Source: Halosolutus amylolyticus (GTDB taxonomy: Archaea > Halobacteriota > Halobacteria > Halobacteriales > Natrialbaceae). From it: a stretch of DNA of 64,000 nucleotides. The stretch lies in the NCBI RefSeq assembly GCF_023566055.1, contig NZ_JALIQP010000002.1, positions 620,001 to 684,000 on the forward strand. Reading direction: 5' to 3'. The position numbers and the translations under genes were made by a program. Below, piece by piece: positions 25,869 through 34,741 of this stretch. Position 1 is the first letter of the stretch. Every line of letters begins with the position of its first letter. Below the pieces are notes generated by a model. The model worked only from the letters and a program-made list of their open reading frames with translations. It did not search any database and was not told the origin of the DNA.

Positions 25869-26147
25869 CTACTGGAAGTCGTCGATCTCGGACTGGTCCA
25901 TCAAGATGTTCGCAGCGTATTCGACCCGTTGAACATGGATCTCGTACAGACACATCCTGGTGTAGTCCTTTCCGGTGTCTTGGGCTGCTTCCTGCTTCAG
26001 GAATCGTTCTGCTTCACCGACCGAGTGGAAAAACAGGTCTGTTTCAGCACCGTCCGTCCGGTACAGCGTGTCCCCGCTTTCCGGGTTAAACCAGCAGTAG
26101 ACCGTGTCTCTTGTCTGATCAAGATAGTGGTCATAGCCGTCATTCAC
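25869..26147 (-). CDS. Small hypothetical protein
   Basis: A 92-residue acidic protein (starting MNDGYDHYLDQ) with a mixed alpha/beta pattern: a TVYCWFN strand, then a SVGEAERFLKQEA helix and a CLYEIHVQRVEY strand. No family is recognised. It is part of the minus-strand run of small genes on the element, 90 bases upstream of the 50-residue protein gene. Confidence 0.5.
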   Translation of the reverse strand: MNDGYDHYLDQTRDTVYCWFNPESGDTLYRTDGAETDLFFHSVGEAERFLKQEAAQDTGKDYTRMCLYEIHVQRVEYAANILMDQSEIDDFQ

Positions 26148-26179
26148 TTCCGGTCTCTTTGAGTACTCCAGTAGTTCAG

Positions 26180-26503
26180 CTATCTCCCGAATAGGCCATC
26201 ACCGGATTCTTGGAATGCTTCGAACTCGGTTTCAACAACCCGGGTTAGTTTGTAGCCGCCATCCGGGAATAATTTCTTGTCACTGTCGACTGAGATATCA
26301 ACACGGTACGCGCCTGCCGTCTCCAGTTGTTCCCGGCTGAAAGATCCGTACTCCCACCGGCCATAGGTATTAGGAGATCTTACCCTGCCAAGATACAGGT
26401 TTTCCTCTGTTTTCTCGTAGGCTTCCCACCGCCAGTTCGGTAAGAGAAATGCTTCCCAGACCGCTAACGGCTCCTCATTGTCATAACCCATCATATCAAT
26501 CAC
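26180..26503 (-). CDS. Small hypothetical protein
   Basis: A 107-residue protein rich in Trp and Tyr (WEAFLLPNWRWEAYEK, YGRWEYGSF), with no recognised domain. Starts at 26503, 26494 or 26491 are all in frame, and the choice cannot be settled from sequence. It is 32 bases upstream of the previous gene on the same strand, so they are probably co-transcribed. Confidence 0.5.
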   Translation of the reverse strand: MIDMMGYDNEEPLAVWEAFLLPNWRWEAYEKTEENLYLGRVRSPNTYGRWEYGSFSREQLETAGAYRVDISVDSDKKLFPDGGYKLTRVVETEFEAFQESGDGLFGR

Positions 26504-26602
26504 CGGTATCTAAACTAGAGAGTAGTACTCAAACCCGTTACCAGACACTACGGTTCAGATGAACGTACAAAAAATAACGTTGCTCGAGAACCAGTGAGTT
26601 CT

Positions 26603-27715
26603 CTATTCACTCATAGTTTTAGCAGGGACATAGAGCCGAACCCCATCTTCATCATCACGGTCCTCCGGAAAGAATCCGTACCAGCCGTCACTCACTCTTC
26701 TTTCCCAGCCTTTGCTCTCCTGAACCTGCTCCAGTGATGAACGACTAAGCCAGGTTTTGAGTGTCCCATCTCGAGTAGTAGATTTCACAAGGAAGTACCC
26801 CTGTTTTGGAAGAATCACCGATGTCTCAGTACAATTCTCGGTCTCAAGCAGCTTAATCGACGGATCATGGTTCTTTTTCTCGCTGCGTGGATCCCACCAA
26901 ATCTCTAAGTTTCCTACTTCCATACGTGGAAGATCGCCATTCCTACAGATTTTAAAGAAGAGATCTGATGACGGAACAGTGTATTCATTAAACTCTCTCT
27001 CAGACTGCTCGGCGAAAACAGGATGGTGAGCATCAAAAGCCACCAGTCGGAATTCATCTCCCACAAGTGGTCCAGAGCAGTCCACCGGCCGATCAGTGTA
27101 CTTGGAGAATATCCCTCCCAGAACCGGGAATGACCGTGGAACCAAGTTGGAACCTGCTTGACTCCGCTCGTGAAACCGATAGCGAAAGTAGTCCTCGACT
27201 GTGTATATCCGAAGATGGTTCTTTTTGGTTCCCAACTGGTCTCCCCTATGGTTGACTTCTAACATTACATCGTCTCCTTTGTCGAGATCGGTCAAGGGGC
27301 TTTTATAGAACGTCAGACACTCCGAGGGACAGGTGAGTGCATACCTGAACTCCTCTGAATTAGGGTTCTTAGACAAACTGTAGGGTGTTTCACCGTTATC
27401 CGAAAGGTCCACCCGGATATAATTCGGTGGGTCCTTGTCCAGTTTCGGCTCCGGCTTGTCTTCAACTGAACCTCCTTCGACAATTTTGGGGTAGAAGGTC
27501 TTCCGTCTCTCTAGCTTAATTCTCTCAGTTGAATCCCCCTCTGTCTCCTCTAACTGCTGAATCCGTTGTTTTAGCTCTGTAAGCTCTTCACATTCGAAGG
27601 CAGCGTCCGGAACTGGAACATAGTGCGTCCCTGAGTTATACTTTAGTTCCACCCGGTATGGTTCGTCTTCTTCCCCAGTCTTGTCTGTATTTTTAGACTT
27701 CACCTGTCTGCACAC
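26603..27715 (-). CDS. Hypothetical 370-residue protein
   Basis: A soluble, charged protein with a short coiled-coil segment (about 43-70, ELTELKQRIQQLEETEG) followed by a beta-rich region and a tail containing GWYGFFPEDRDD. No catalytic motif, signal peptide or membrane segment is seen. It is divergent from the transfer operon across 44 bases, so the two share a promoter region. The function could relate to conjugation control, but this is only positional. Confidence 0.5.
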   Translation of the reverse strand: MCRQVKSKNTDKTGEEDEPYRVELKYNSGTHYVPVPDAAFECEELTELKQRIQQLEETEGDSTERIKLERRKTFYPKIVEGGSVEDKPEPKLDKDPPNYIRVDLSDNGETPYSLSKNPNSEEFRYALTCPSECLTFYKSPLTDLDKGDDVMLEVNHRGDQLGTKKNHLRIYTVEDYFRYRFHERSQAGSNLVPRSFPVLGGIFSKYTDRPVDCSGPLVGDEFRLVAFDAHHPVFAEQSEREFNEYTVPSSDLFFKICRNGDLPRMEVGNLEIWWDPRSEKKNHDPSIKLLETENCTETSVILPKQGYFLVKSTTRDGTLKTWLSRSSLEQVQESKGWERRVSDGWYGFFPEDRDDEDGVRLYVPAKTMSE

Positions 27716-27759
27716 CTATTCTAGATGACATTCATACCTCCATTTCCTTTGTTATTTCG

Positions 27760-28125
27760 ATGGCAAATTGGATCCGATACGGTAAACATGGTTGGAATAG
27801 CATCGGTGAAGTCCCTGCAGTACTGGGCTTATCCGTACAGTACACGGCTCAAGCTGCTCCGCAATGTTCTAACGAGGTATCGCCAGCGATTGTTCAGCTT
27901 ATCGAGTTGACTCGTCATCTTCAGACCACCGCAGTTACCTTCGCGATTCCATTTGCGGGCCTGATGCTGACAGTGTCCGGGTTTCTCTGGCAAACCGGTT
28001 CGGCAGAGCATCAGCGACGAGCACGCCGAATATTCATTAACACATTTGTCGGCCTCACCATCGTAATCCTGAGTGATGGACTGGTCTCCATCGTTACGAA
28101 CGTGCTTTGTGGGGGCGGTGTTTGA
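27760..28125 (+). CDS. VirB2/TrbC-like small membrane protein (candidate pilin)
   Basis: A 121-residue protein with two hydrophobic helices (about 55-78 and 92-115) separated by a short basic loop (EHQRRARR), the topology of VirB2/TrbC conjugative pilins. The N-terminal 35 residues could be a leader that is removed. It is first in the transfer operon. The stop and the next start overlap (TGATG), indicating translational coupling. Identification rests on size, topology and position before VirB6- and VirB4-like genes. Confidence 0.6.
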   Translation: MANWIRYGKHGWNSIGEVPAVLGLSVQYTAQAAPQCSNEVSPAIVQLIELTRHLQTTAVTFAIPFAGLMLTVSGFLWQTGSAEHQRRARRIFINTFVGLTIVILSDGLVSIVTNVLCGGGV

Positions 28126-29147
28126 TGCGGCCCACCGCTCTCAGCCTTGTCGTCCTTCTGCTGGTTATCATGGCTGTAGTCCCTGGAATTGCGGTAGCAG
28201 TCAATAATACGACTTCGGAGTCGATGCCAGTTCAGGACGGATCTGATGAAGGTATTGGTCTCGATATTGGCGGCCAGTTTCAGAAAGCCATAGTCTCGGT
28301 CCTGATGGACATGGTGGAAAGACTGATAGAGACTCTGAATCAGGTGTTGATCCGGATCTTCGTGAGCTACCCCGAAGTAAAGCAGTCCGCTGTTCTGAGT
28401 CTCCACCAGAAGGTGTTTCAGGTATCGCTGGGCTTGGCATCAGCCGCCGCTGCTTGGATCGGGATACTGCATATGTCGAACCGTGTTGATGGTGTCCGAC
28501 CAGTGGTCTACCTACTGGGAGCGGTGGCGTTTGGAGCAGTCGCACCCTCGCTTCTCCGGTACCCGGTTGAGCTGTCGCGTCTAACCACTGAGGCGCTTGC
28601 ACCGACTGATCAAGGGATTGCAGCGTTGACACGGTTATCTTTCGAACTGTTTCTGGTCGCGGTTATCGATGTCTTCCTATTGTTGGGCACCGTGATGATC
28701 TTCGTCGCCCGCGATGTCTATCTGATGCTGGGTGTAGCAATGGCACCCTTGATTGCGTTGATGGCGGTGACGCCTCCTTTCCGACGGTTTGCGGACAGAC
28801 TGATTAGTATCTGGCTGGCCTGTCTACTGATCGGTCCACTCAACGTCGTGGTTCTGGATCTAACCCTGTCGTTGATGGGATCACTCACTGAGACTCCGCA
28901 CTATCTCTGGGGCTTAGGAGGAATCGCTCTCCTCTTCGGGTTGCCGTTGATCCTGTTGGGTGCGGGAGCCATCGTGTTCGCTCCGATGACACGTGTTGTT
29001 AACAGGGGGGCTGGAAAGGCCTGGGGCGGTGTCAAATCAGGCTGGAAACAGGCTCGAGACACTGGACAAGACGAGGAAAGCGATTGGTCGGATGAGTCCG
29101 GCCCACGAGGCCGTGGAAACCGTTACCGAAGAGGGGGTGATGACTGA
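28125..29147 (+). CDS. VirB6/TrbL-like polytopic membrane protein
   Basis: A 340-residue protein from the ATG at 28125. A signal-like hydrophobic N-terminus (VVLLLVIMAVVPGIAVAV) and roughly six further membrane helices are followed by a cytosolic basic and acidic tail rich in Gly, Arg and Asp. This matches VirB6/TrbL components that form the inner-membrane channel of type IV secretion systems. It overlaps both neighbours by one base, so expression is coupled to the pilin-like protein and the VirB4-like ATPase. Confidence 0.65.
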   Translation: MRPTALSLVVLLLVIMAVVPGIAVAVNNTTSESMPVQDGSDEGIGLDIGGQFQKAIVSVLMDMVERLIETLNQVLIRIFVSYPEVKQSAVLSLHQKVFQVSLGLASAAAAWIGILHMSNRVDGVRPVVYLLGAVAFGAVAPSLLRYPVELSRLTTEALAPTDQGIAALTRLSFELFLVAVIDVFLLLGTVMIFVARDVYLMLGVAMAPLIALMAVTPPFRRFADRLISIWLACLLIGPLNVVVLDLTLSLMGSLTETPHYLWGLGGIALLFGLPLILLGAGAIVFAPMTRVVNRGAGKAWGGVKSGWKQARDTGQDEESDWSDESGPRGRGNRYRRGGDD

Positions 29148-31543
29148 TGGTGAAAGCAGATTTCCCGTCGTCCATTGATCCGAGAGTCAAGTTTCTGGAT
29201 CGCTACACGGTCTGGGATATTATCCGGATCAGCATCCTGGCTTCCATCGGGTGGCTTCTCGCGGAGTCTGCCGGAGCCACCATCGGTATCTTTCTCGGGT
29301 TCTTGCTTACTGAGTTCAAGCTCGGTGGCAAAACCCTCGATGCCTACCTTATTGACGCTGTCCAGCGGATAACGACCGCTCCTACTGTCTCCAGTCCAGA
29401 GCTAAGGAAACTCGTAGATGGAACAGTTATTTTGGATGATGATACCGTTCTCAGAATTGTTCGAGTCTCTTCCCATGACTTAGATTATGCCTCGGAACCA
29501 GAAAGGAGAGCAAATCGCGATACAGTCTCGGAACTGCTGAACGGCGTTGATTGCCCTGTAGAAATCTATTCCCGGCAACGACTTGTTGATCTGTCGGAAT
29601 ACCTGGGAGCCAATGGATCAACGGTCACAACCGACCACTATGTCATCGTAAAGTCATCCAGACAGACGTTGGCTGAAAATCACCGTGAGGTGAAACGACG
29701 GGGCTCAGAAGTTCGGGGCCTATTGACCGCAGGTGACCTCTATGCCGAATCTTTGACCGGGGCGGAGTTGAAGGCCGCCGTCGAGAACCTCTATCTTGGT
29801 AAGCTACGACTCTCCCGGAAGGGGTTCGAGACCGAGTATGGCCAGAAACGGGTCTGCCGTATGCTCTACATCGACGAATACCCCGGTCAGCTACCGCTCG
29901 GATGGATAGCCGAGGTATTGAACCAGAAGAATCCAGGACTGATAGATGTAGTCCAAGACGTAAAGCCGGTCTCCAACTACCAGCGGAGTTGGATGGACCG
30001 GATGCTCGCCCGGGTACGAACAGAGATATCTGCTACATGGAGGCCGTCACGCCAGGCAAGTCTCCGGGAACAAGAACACGGCATAGAGCAACGGATGGAT
30101 GCTGAGGCAAGCGGAGAAACACTGGTCAATCACGGGATCTATGTCGTCGCTCGTGGCGAAACAAGTAGTGAAGCCGATAAAACCATGGACGCAGTCAAGT
30201 CCGTTCTAAACAGGCTCCGTGTGGAGACCCGTGAACCACGGTATTCTAACCAAGCCGTGAAGGCTATCTCAGCCTTCCACCGCTGTAGATTCGACGAGTC
30301 AGAGATCGTTCCCGGAGACTCCGCGGCCACGGGATTCACCTTCGGTACTAAGGATAGCATAGAAGCCGGCGGAATTAAGATAGGTGACCATCGGAACGAT
30401 GCCCCTGTAATTCTGGACCGGTTTTCCTGGGACGCAAGTCACATCACCGTTATGGGTAAGAATGGCTCCGGAAAGACCTACTGGACCGGTCTAACCTTGG
30501 TTCGGTCTGCCATAGCCTATGATGATCTTGAGATCTATATTGTCGACCCGAAGAAAGGCGACTACAGCGATATCGTTGATGCGCTAGACGGCGAAACCGT
30601 GTTCATCAGCCAAGCAGACTTCAATGGAAACAGGAATGACGTGGTTCGGTTCACGGTCGAAGACCCTTCACGGGACAACACGGAGAAATTAGCTGAGACG
30701 GTACGACATATCCATCGTCAGGCCTCGAAGACCGATAGAAAGACACTGGTGGTTATAGACGAAGCTCACCGTGTCACCACGAAAGGCAACAGAATCTACC
30801 AAGACGGCGTTCAGGCTCTCTCCAACTTGATCCGTGAAACCCGGCATAAAAACGTGGCTGCAACACTCGTCACACAGAACGCCGACGAGTTCACACGGTC
30901 CAACGAGGGCAGAAACATTCTACGGAACGTCGACTGCAACCTCTTCTTCAAGCAGAAAGATGTCGCCAGCCAAGTCACCGACTTCTTCCAACTTTCCGAA
31001 AAGCAAAGTGTTGAACTCCGGAAGCTTAGAACCGGAAATAGTCTACCGTTCAGTGAGGCAATTGTTAAAGGGCCAGTTGATACCCGTATCAGAGTCCAAG
31101 CCAGTCAGGAGGAACACCGTCTGCTGGAAAACAGTGAAAACCGAGACATGATGCTTCCATCACTGGACTCTGCTGGTTCCGTAGAACCTCGGACTGAGGA
31201 AAACGGAGAGAAGAAAAGTCGAGCCGACGGTGGCCACAAAACCATGTCAACCGATAACACGGACTCAGGATCCACCGAAGAGTGCGGGTTCCTGAAGGTG
31301 ATCGGATTCGTTCTAGGAGCTCCAATCGGTTTGTTCGAGTGCGGTTTACTTGCTGGATTCCCTGTAGCTACGGCTCTCCACTGGAATGACATGTTGACGT
31401 CGGTTCTTCCAATAAACGGGTTGCCTCTCAACGGGACACTGGTCGATGTCCTCGCAGTTTGGACAGCTACCCTCATAGCGGCCGAACTTCTCTGGACACT
31501 GCTCTTGAGCGTAGATAACTGGCTGGCACAGCCCAGGAGGTAA
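29147..31543 (+). CDS. virB4: VirB4-like type IV secretion ATPase
   Basis: A 798-residue protein. Two N-terminal membrane helices (about 25-62) are followed by a cytosolic region and the P-loop domain with Walker A GKNGSGKT (437-444), VDPKKGDY, and Walker B TLVVIDEAHR. Unusually, two more hydrophobic helices occur near the C-terminus (about 705-790). VirB4 ATPases energise pilus and channel assembly and are the best marker of a conjugation apparatus. The stop codon lies inside the Shine-Dalgarno sequence of the next gene (GGAGGTAA). Confidence 0.8.
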   Translation: MVKADFPSSIDPRVKFLDRYTVWDIIRISILASIGWLLAESAGATIGIFLGFLLTEFKLGGKTLDAYLIDAVQRITTAPTVSSPELRKLVDGTVILDDDTVLRIVRVSSHDLDYASEPERRANRDTVSELLNGVDCPVEIYSRQRLVDLSEYLGANGSTVTTDHYVIVKSSRQTLAENHREVKRRGSEVRGLLTAGDLYAESLTGAELKAAVENLYLGKLRLSRKGFETEYGQKRVCRMLYIDEYPGQLPLGWIAEVLNQKNPGLIDVVQDVKPVSNYQRSWMDRMLARVRTEISATWRPSRQASLREQEHGIEQRMDAEASGETLVNHGIYVVARGETSSEADKTMDAVKSVLNRLRVETREPRYSNQAVKAISAFHRCRFDESEIVPGDSAATGFTFGTKDSIEAGGIKIGDHRNDAPVILDRFSWDASHITVMGKNGSGKTYWTGLTLVRSAIAYDDLEIYIVDPKKGDYSDIVDALDGETVFISQADFNGNRNDVVRFTVEDPSRDNTEKLAETVRHIHRQASKTDRKTLVVIDEAHRVTTKGNRIYQDGVQALSNLIRETRHKNVAATLVTQNADEFTRSNEGRNILRNVDCNLFFKQKDVASQVTDFFQLSEKQSVELRKLRTGNSLPFSEAIVKGPVDTRIRVQASQEEHRLLENSENRDMMLPSLDSAGSVEPRTEENGEKKSRADGGHKTMSTDNTDSGSTEECGFLKVIGFVLGAPIGLFECGLLAGFPVATALHWNDMLTSVLPINGLPLNGTLVDVLAVWTATLIAAELLWTLLLSVDNWLAQPRR

Positions 31544-31547
31544 GTCG

Positions 31548-32519
31548 ATGGGGATTTTCTCAGGCGTCGGCAACAGCTACGTGACACTCGACGAGGCTAC
31601 AGCGAAACAGCTTGGGCAGCCCTCAGAGCGTTTTCTGACCGCTCAAGTCCAACTACCGTTTGACACCGAGCTACCCGCCACGCTTGATCGGTTTGTGAAG
31701 GGAATCACGGAGTACCAGACACAGTTGCTCGGACTGAAGAACACTTCACCAACCATTGCTTTCGAAATCCAGCGGTTTGACCCAACAAGGATCCGGCTAC
31801 AGTTCGCGGTTCAGTCAAGCCGATTAGACAGGAAGATTCGAACCCATCTCCTCGAGCAGATCCCTGAAATCAACTTTCAAGAAGGGACTACCAAGCTTCC
31901 TCTGTCAGACGGCGTTTCTGTCGGTGTCGGAGCTCTAACCCTCCGTAGAAAGGACGTCTACCCATTAGAGACTGAGTTTGAAAGACCGCCGATCAACTCA
32001 GTCATCACACCACTGCACCCTGATGCGATGCGCGACACCAGTATAGTCATCCAAATCCTATTCAAGCCCATGGCAGGGAACCCGGTTGGGAAACGTATCT
32101 GGAATCGGGAAGCATCGACCGAAAGCCGGAATCTTCGGAGCGAGAAGGTAGGACTGCTTCCTTGGAATGACCGGGATGCAACTCCGCGTGAAAAGCACCA
32201 AGCACGCCGCATCGACGAAAAAGCGGGAAGTCCTCGGTTCAAAATATCGGCCAGGATACTGGCGATCGGCGCGGACGAGTATACAGCCAGCAGAATTAAG
32301 GAGATCTCAGGTGGTTTTAACGTATTCGCTAGCTCGGATACCGGTCAGTCGTTCAGAACCACTACGGTTCGAAGCCTGCGAAAATCTCCTATTTGCAGGG
32401 CTGTAGAAGCTGTTAGAGACCGGAGCTTCAGTCATTCATTCCAGCTCTCGACTCAAGAGCTCGCAGCTCTAGTCTCAATCCCGGACCGTGAACAAGAGAA
32501 CCTGATAAAGACTGTATGA
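31548..32519 (+). CDS. Transfer-operon protein preceding the coupling ATPase
   Basis: A 323-residue soluble protein with no P-loop and no membrane helix. Its alternating strands (TIAFEIQRFDPTRIRLQFAV and repeats later) resemble the N-terminal module that sits before the ATPase core in some VirD4/HerA-type proteins, here as a separate gene. A strong Shine-Dalgarno sequence (GGAGG) lies 7 bases before the ATG. Its end overlaps the coupling-protein gene by 4 bases (ATGA), so the two products are probably made in equal amounts and interact. Confidence 0.55.
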   Translation: MGIFSGVGNSYVTLDEATAKQLGQPSERFLTAQVQLPFDTELPATLDRFVKGITEYQTQLLGLKNTSPTIAFEIQRFDPTRIRLQFAVQSSRLDRKIRTHLLEQIPEINFQEGTTKLPLSDGVSVGVGALTLRRKDVYPLETEFERPPINSVITPLHPDAMRDTSIVIQILFKPMAGNPVGKRIWNREASTESRNLRSEKVGLLPWNDRDATPREKHQARRIDEKAGSPRFKISARILAIGADEYTASRIKEISGGFNVFASSDTGQSFRTTTVRSLRKSPICRAVEAVRDRSFSHSFQLSTQELAALVSIPDREQENLIKTV

Positions 32520-34651
32520 AGCCCAGTGAGACACGGAAGCTGATCAGAAACTCCAAGAATTCCAATGTAACGCACATAGGTTCCCGGACCAGCATCCTCG
32601 GAGTGGAAAAGAATGTCTCCATCAAGGATAAACACCGCATCAAACACGTTCTGACAACTGGAGCTAACGGCACCGGTAAAACCAAGGAACTTCTACACGT
32701 CGCGTTACAGGACACTCAGAAAGGCCGCGGACTCGTCATCATCAACCCTAAGGGAAAACTCATCGACGAATACCTGGCTAAAATCCCTGAAAATCGGTAC
32801 GACGACCTAATCTATGTCAACCCTTCGGAGCAACCGATCACCGGGATCAACGTCCTCGAACCCTATATCGGAGCAACCGGCTCGCTTGCAGCGAAAACCA
32901 ATCAAACAGAACTCATCGTATCAAATCTTATCCAGTTATTTAAGAGACGTACCGACAACTGGGGCGCAAGATTCGGAAGAGTGCTCGCCACACTGCTTCG
33001 CGCTGGAATCGATGCCAACATCGAACACCAATCCGGATACACGCTTTTCGACATAAAGCACTGCGCCACCGACGACGACAAACTCAAAGACCTAATCGAT
33101 GATACCGAAGATCCCGAACTCCGCTCACAACTGGTCAACATCAAGAACAACCTCTCAGACCGTGAGCTTGAACCACTTGTCCGACGATTAAACGACTTTA
33201 CTGAAAACAAAACCGTTAGACATGTTATCAACCGGGAAAAAAGCGATATCGACTTTCAAGAAGTACTGAGCCACCAGAAAATACTGCTAATCGACGCCCG
33301 TGAAGGAGAAGTCGGAACGACAGTAACCGAACTACTGACCTCAATAGTGATTACGAAGCTTTGGGCTGCCGCACAAGCAAGGTACTACCAAAACCACGAT
33401 GTCCATGATCCCTTCTTTTTGTTCGTTGATGAGCTTCAATCGTTTCCAAGCGAGGGCACCCATTTTGCAGAGATCTTGAGTAAGGCCCGTGAATATGGCT
33501 TAGGCTGCTGGTTCGCCACACAGTACCTCTCACAGCTTCCACGTGCTATGCGTGACGCAGCTTCTAACAACTGCAGAACCAAGCTTGTCTTCGACCCTTC
33601 AGGATCAGAAGATCTTCCCAAACTCAAGAGGATGCTTCGCGGTACCGATCAGAGACAGCTGACTGCCTTGGGCGACTATCGCGCCGTTGTTCAATCGCCA
33701 GGAACTCATCGTCGACAGATCGCCACCATCGTGGACACCTATCCGCCCTGGGAGACTGAAAACGTCGATATCAGCCAAATTAAACAAGCTGCCACATCTG
33801 CTACCGCACCTGACTCTACACTTGAAGACCTTGTTGTGGGAACCAGTGGGAATGCAGGTGGAAGGAGACATACCGAACTACTGTCGATGGCGAAGAGTGA
33901 GTTAGCCGAACGCGGTCTCCGCGTAAAGGATCTCCACCAAGAAGTAGGGGAGGACAAGCCGGACGCATACGTCTACCTCCCGGACAGCTCCGTAGCCCAT
34001 CTGGAAGTAGAATACCACACACTCTCCAAACCGTCGAAAACTCTCACAAACCTTCAGAGAGCCCATGAACGGGATCGTGAATGTATCTTCGTCGTTGAAG
34101 AAGGTCAAGTCAAGAAGCTTGTCAACATCCTCTCTGACCCAGTTAACCGACAAGGCAGACAGCATGAGGATGACAAGGGCCCGTTCAGCTACTATATTGA
34201 TGAAGAGGGAGAACCGTTTACCGATATCGAGTGGGTAGAGAATGCCGACTACAGGATTCTGGAAGTCTCCGAAGATGGACTCATTCTCAACAACACTTCT
34301 GATGAAGCGAGTGCTGAAGACAGCCAGTACGACACCACAGAAACACAGAATTCCGAGAATCGGTTTGAAGACCTTAGAGAGATTGATCAGACCGTCCTCA
34401 GTTGTATCAAAAAGGGTAAGGATGATGTCCAGCAGGTCACCTCCACTACCGGTCTCCCGAACCACAAGGTCAATTACAGCTTCAGGAAACTCGCGGAACT
34501 CGGGTTGATAACCGTTGAGAAACCAGATGAGCCTGTTGAGCGGATAATTGATGGACAGAAACGGGTGTTCCAGGTGAAAGTCGCTGAGCTAACGCCAAAG
34601 GCCGAAGCCGGGTTTGAATTAGGTGGCTCTGTTGAAACCCTCAATCAGTGA
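32516..34651 (+). CDS. virD4: VirD4/TraD-like coupling ATPase with nuclease-like C-terminal domain
   Basis: A 711-residue protein with Walker A GANGTGKT (49-56), LVIINPKGKLIDEYL and Walker B FFLFVDELQ (about 300), typical of VirD4/TraG coupling proteins that feed DNA into the type IV channel. No membrane anchor is present. Residues about 455-530 form a domain with DAYVYL (Asp483), VAHLEVE (Glu497) and CIFVVEE that aligns with the C-terminal domain of the HerA-type ATPase at 12033 and looks like a PD-(D/E)XK fold. A winged-helix-like C-terminus (about 630-690) follows. It closes the transfer operon. Confidence 0.8.
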   Translation: MKPSETRKLIRNSKNSNVTHIGSRTSILGVEKNVSIKDKHRIKHVLTTGANGTGKTKELLHVALQDTQKGRGLVIINPKGKLIDEYLAKIPENRYDDLIYVNPSEQPITGINVLEPYIGATGSLAAKTNQTELIVSNLIQLFKRRTDNWGARFGRVLATLLRAGIDANIEHQSGYTLFDIKHCATDDDKLKDLIDDTEDPELRSQLVNIKNNLSDRELEPLVRRLNDFTENKTVRHVINREKSDIDFQEVLSHQKILLIDAREGEVGTTVTELLTSIVITKLWAAAQARYYQNHDVHDPFFLFVDELQSFPSEGTHFAEILSKAREYGLGCWFATQYLSQLPRAMRDAASNNCRTKLVFDPSGSEDLPKLKRMLRGTDQRQLTALGDYRAVVQSPGTHRRQIATIVDTYPPWETENVDISQIKQAATSATAPDSTLEDLVVGTSGNAGGRRHTELLSMAKSELAERGLRVKDLHQEVGEDKPDAYVYLPDSSVAHLEVEYHTLSKPSKTLTNLQRAHERDRECIFVVEEGQVKKLVNILSDPVNRQGRQHEDDKGPFSYYIDEEGEPFTDIEWVENADYRILEVSEDGLILNNTSDEASAEDSQYDTTETQNSENRFEDLREIDQTVLSCIKKGKDDVQQVTSTTGLPNHKVNYSFRKLAELGLITVEKPDEPVERIIDGQKRVFQVKVAELTPKAEAGFELGGSVETLNQ

Positions 34652-34741
34652 TATTTTGGTGAGAGTGTGCTAAATACAGGGCGCATACAGCAAGGTCTGA
34701 AAGTCTGTTAGAAAAAGGGCGTAGTTCTATGAGATGTCGAC

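Noticed and set aside
11817-26551. Direct match GTTACCAGACACTA at 11817-11830 and 26538-26551, as possible att sites of a nested element
   Set aside because: A 14-base match is expected several times by chance in 64 kb, there is no composition break at either site, and the flanks do not extend the match.
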